8,265 bases of DNA, from NCBI GenBank assembly GCA_005773095.1, contig SXHT01000247.1:1-8265 (forward strand). The letters run 5' to 3'. This document shows, in pieces, positions 6,065-8,265 of this stretch (positions within the stretch are counted from its first letter, which is position 1; every line of letters starts with the position of its first letter). The translations under genes were made by a program, and so were the position numbers. The notes beneath the pieces were generated by a model. It saw only the letters and a list, made by a program, of their open reading frames with translations, searched no databases and was not told where the DNA came from. The DNA is from Planctomycetaceae bacterium (GTDB lineage Bacteria > Planctomycetota > Planctomycetia > Pirellulales > PALSA-1355).

Positions 6065-7183
6065 TTAAGTCCGATACTGATTTACAAACATATAGCGCAG
6101 CTGTTCGCCCGCCACTAGTTCCACCGAGTGACGAGTGTTTTTTGGAATGACCACGACCGTCGGGCCGTCGACGCGATGTCGCTTGTCACCCACGTGAATC
6201 GTTCCCTGGCCAGATTGAATCAAATACGCCTGGTGGAATTCGTCGTGGCTGGCGGGCGTCTTATGAATCGGCCCGTGCAGTTCGACGAGGCCCACCTGCA
6301 ATCCGGGAATTTCATCTTTTTTGATCAGCCAGCGAAAAGATGCTTCGCCGGGTTCTTCTTGTGTGTAAGGTTCCGCCTCGCTGAAGGGTCGAACGAGTGG
6401 CGACGTAATTTTGTTTGGCTTCATGGTGAATGCCGGCCAGGGGTCGAGATCAAAATGCCCGAAACGATCAACGCCCTGAATTAAGATCGGCTTCCATTGT
6501 ACTGCATCAGGATCGTTTTTCACCGGCGAAACGTCGGTCGAAGTAAAGCGCACGGTGAGTCCGCAACGGCGGCGATTCGAGCGGTTTGGATTGCTGCCAT
6601 GGATCAAAATGCCATGGTGCAAGGAGGCCGATCCGGGCGGGAGCTCGACATCGATGGCCTCGCGCTCATCGATAAGTTCCGAAGGAATCTCTTGGTTCAC
6701 ACTCAACAGATTTCCCGTCCTCTGGGCTTTCCCGTGCGGCAGGATACCTCGATGGTGGCTGCCGGGAATGAATCGCATGCAACCGTTTTCCACGTCGGCG
6801 CCGTCGATCGAAAGCCAAAGCGTCACCGCTTTCGGTGGATTCAATCCCCAATAGGTCACGTCCTGGTGCCAAGAGACGTAGCTTTCGGCGATGTCGGGAT
6901 ATTTGCAAAAGAAGTGGGAACCGAGCAACAGCAAATCTGGACCAAGCACCGCCGTTACTGCCGCCAGCACGTTGGGATGGTGTACCAGTTCCCAAATCCG
7001 CTCGTTCTGCTTGTGGAGGTTCATCAAGCCTACCTGACTGGCCTGCTTGCCGGCGATTTGCTCCAAGCGATCAAACTCGTCGCGGTACGGCGCCATTTCG
7101 CCCGCCGCCATGATAAACAGCGGCATCACGAAGCCGTCCGCAGACAGCTTATCTCCAATGCCGAGAGACGTGATCGTAGTCAT
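6065..7183 (-). CDS. PhyH-family Fe(II)/2-oxoglutarate dioxygenase fused to a C-terminal cupin
   Basis: 372 aa from the ATG at 7183. Residues about 10-225 form a phytanoyl-CoA dioxygenase (PhyH) domain: SADGFVMPL near the N-terminus, the metal motif WHQD with His106 and Asp108, CMRFIPGSH (135-143), and distal HGSNPN whose His195 should be the third iron ligand; Arg212 in LTVRF probably binds 2-oxoglutarate. Because the motif is HxD rather than HxA/HxG, hydroxylation is expected, not halogenation. After a linker of about 60 residues, roughly 268-372 look like a small cupin: SHDEFHQAYLIQSGQG (His/Glu/His at 313, 315, 317) and IPKNTRHSVEL (His352). PhyH proteins are usually 250-320 aa, so the cupin is an added domain. 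The frame reaches an ATG at 7282, but this would overlap the amidohydrolase gene by 86 nt; the ATG at 7183 has GGGTGG five bases upstream. It lies 13 nt after the amidohydrolase and 1 nt before the aldolase. Substrate unknown. Confidence 0.88.
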   Translation of the reverse strand: MTTITSLGIGDKLSADGFVMPLFIMAAGEMAPYRDEFDRLEQIAGKQASQVGLMNLHKQNERIWELVHHPNVLAAVTAVLGPDLLLLGSHFFCKYPDIAESYVSWHQDVTYWGLNPPKAVTLWLSIDGADVENGCMRFIPGSHHRGILPHGKAQRTGNLLSVNQEIPSELIDEREAIDVELPPGSASLHHGILIHGSNPNRSNRRRCGLTVRFTSTDVSPVKNDPDAVQWKPILIQGVDRFGHFDLDPWPAFTMKPNKITSPLVRPFSEAEPYTQEEPGEASFRWLIKKDEIPGLQVGLVELHGPIHKTPASHDEFHQAYLIQSGQGTIHVGDKRHRVDGPTVVVIPKNTRHSVELVAGEQLRYMFVNQYRT

Positions 7184-7188
7184 GATTA

Positions 7189-7194
7189 CCACCC
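7189..7194 (-). promoter_or_regulatory. Shine-Dalgarno setting the dioxygenase start
   Basis: GGGTGG on the minus strand, five bases ahead of the ATG at 7183, lies in the 13-nt gap after the amidohydrolase TAG. It supports this start over the ATG at 7282, which lies within the amidohydrolase coding region. Confidence 0.45.
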
Positions 7195-7196
7195 GG

Positions 7197-8265
7197 CTAT
7201 TGTTTAACAAAATCAGGCTTGGACTCCAAGCACGACGGTTTATCAGGCGAGCGAACGCTTGGCGCTTTGTGGTAGTCGCCATTCTTCATGATCATTATCA
7301 AGTTGTCCCGATCTTGCAGCAAGGAAACGTCCTGCACCGGATCGCCATCGATCAGCAGCAAGTCTGCAAGGTAGCCCTCCTTCACTAGCCCCAGCTCATT
7401 GCCCATGTCCATGATTTGACCCCCGAGCTTTGTGGCGGCGCTCAGCACTTCCTTGGGCGTGTAGCCGAACAGATTAACGAAGTGCTGCAGGTCACGGGCA
7501 TTGGTTCCGTTGCGATTCCAGGCGAAGCCGTAATCGCCGCCAGGGAGTACTCGCAGTCCTCGCTTACGCATTTCCTGATGAACTTGCTGGCTGCGCTCAA
7601 TCATGGGGATCAAACCCATCCGTTCGACCACCTCGGGAGTAAAACCCCACGGTTCCGCCTCATAGGAAGTTGTGTAGATAATGCCAATCGCCGGAGCCAG
7701 AAAGATTTTGTCCTTGACGGCTTCCAGCATGTCGATCGTTTCGCTCGTCGCGTAATCGCAGTGATAGATGGCGCGGAAGTTGTACTTCAGAGCCAGGCGA
7801 ATCGCTCGGTCTGCCCGGGCATGGCACGATAACCAGCAGCCGCGATCGTGTGCTTCCTCGGAGGCAGCCGCCACTTCCGGCTCGCTGAAAGCACAGCGTT
7901 CTCCGAATCCCGGACGTACGAAGGCATCGCCGGAAAGATTCAGCTTGATGGTGTCCACCCCCTCGCGAATGAGGAACCGCACAGCCCTCCTCATGTCATC
8001 CGCACCATCGACAATTGCTTCCAATCCATGCCGATCCAGGTGAGCCAGGCGCTCGTCGCCCAATCCACCCGTGGAACACAGCTCCGGCGAGGCCGCGCGC
8101 AGGCGCGGACCAGGAATCCGACCGGCGTTGATCTCGTTGCGAATCGCCACTTCGATTCGTGGTTTGGCCGAAGCTGCTGAATAAACGCTGGTGAAGCCGC
8201 TGTCCAACATTAGCCTTGCGTTGTGCATGGTCTTCAGGACATGCTCTTCAGGCGGAATCTCCCCG
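7197..8265 (-). CDS. metal-dependent amidohydrolase (imidazolonepropionase/prolidase-like), N-terminus outside the window
   Basis: The frame is open to the right edge, so the gene is cut off; about 355 C-terminal residues are visible (12 complete codons precede the first in-window ATG at 8228). That ATG is internal: the visible sequence begins GEIPPEEHVLKTMHNARLML and runs into LDSGFTSV, the family 'L..GFTTVRD' strand, so the N-terminal HxH metal motif is upstream of the window. Counting from Met at 8228, Lys95 in VDTIKLNLSG is the candidate bridging lysine, His136 in WLSCHARADRAIRLAL and His156 in AIYHCDYA are metal ligands, and Asp232 in LPGGDYG is the catalytic aspartate. The end has EGYLADLLLIDGDP, the usual C-terminal beta-sandwich signature. 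It most resembles the Xaa-Pro dipeptidase / metal-dependent hydrolase A branch, which cleaves amide, lactone or ester bonds in small molecules; the substrate is unknown. It is the most upstream visible gene of the dioxygenase/aldolase block. Confidence 0.9.
   Translation of the reverse strand, partial: GEIPPEEHVLKTMHNARLMLDSGFTSVYSAASAKPRIEVAIRNEINAGRIPGPRLRAASPELCSTGGLGDERLAHLDRHGLEAIVDGADDMRRAVRFLIREGVDTIKLNLSGDAFVRPGFGERCAFSEPEVAAASEEAHDRGCWLSCHARADRAIRLALKYNFRAIYHCDYATSETIDMLEAVKDKIFLAPAIGIIYTTSYEAEPWGFTPEVVERMGLIPMIERSQQVHQEMRKRGLRVLPGGDYGFAWNRNGTNARDLQHFVNLFGYTPKEVLSAATKLGGQIMDMGNELGLVKEGYLADLLLIDGDPVQDVSLLQDRDNLIMIMKNGDYHKAPSVRSPDKPSCLESKPDFVKQ

Noticed and set aside
6065..7183. Halogenase of the SyrB2 type
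   Set aside because: The iron-binding motif is His-Gln-Asp; non-haem halogenases replace that Asp with Ala or Gly.
6497..7207. 236-codon plus-strand frame
   Set aside because: Antisense to the dioxygenase gene, with no recognisable domain; a shadow frame.
7184..7282. Longer N-terminus for the dioxygenase
   Set aside because: The 33 extra residues come from sequence coding for the amidohydrolase C-terminus and resemble no part of PhyH proteins.

Overview
The window looks like part of a Planctomycetota chromosome, probably from the Pirellulales or relatives. The reason is the gene content: a DUF1549/DUF1553 protein with a planctomycete-type cytochrome c domain, followed by a DUF1501 protein, a Tat-exported Gfo/Idh/MocA oxidoreductase, and a scrap of a DUF1559 (H-X9-DG) pseudopilin-like gene. 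These families are greatly expanded in that phylum. No taxonomic marker gene is present, so this is inference. Every credible gene is on the minus strand, so the biological order runs from high to low coordinates.

Upstream block (8265 to 5407): three tightly packed genes. They are an amidohydrolase whose N-terminus lies beyond the window edge, an Fe(II)/2-oxoglutarate dioxygenase of the PhyH family fused to a C-terminal cupin, and a KDPG/KHG-type class I aldolase. The gaps are 13 and 1 nt, so they are almost certainly co-transcribed. Together they look like cytoplasmic catabolic enzymes (hydrolysis, hydroxylation, retro-aldol cleavage) for an unidentified organic acid. The substrate cannot be read from the sequence.

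Boundary (5406 to 5224): about 183 nt with no intact gene. It contains a same-strand remnant of a DUF1559 gene, closed by stops at both ends. A perfect TATAAT lies at the downstream end of that remnant and could be the -10 box of the next operon.

Downstream block (5223 to 45): the cytochrome/DUF1549/DUF1553 protein, the DUF1501 protein and the Gfo/Idh/MocA oxidoreductase, separated by 3 and 10 nt. All three carry export signals (one Sec-type, two twin-arginine), so this is an extracytoplasmic module, as often seen in planctomycete gene sets thought to handle complex carbohydrates. A further gene probably begins at the left edge, with its possible ATG overlapping the stop of the oxidoreductase gene.

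Three ATG-to-stop frames are longer than the real genes. In my reading the starts should be moved to 1412, 5223 and 7183. No tRNA, rRNA, CRISPR array, insertion sequence or convincing terminator was seen. The least ordinary items are the dioxygenase-cupin fusion, the aldolase with an altered phosphate loop, and the DUF1559 relic. I found no clear evidence of a wholly new system.
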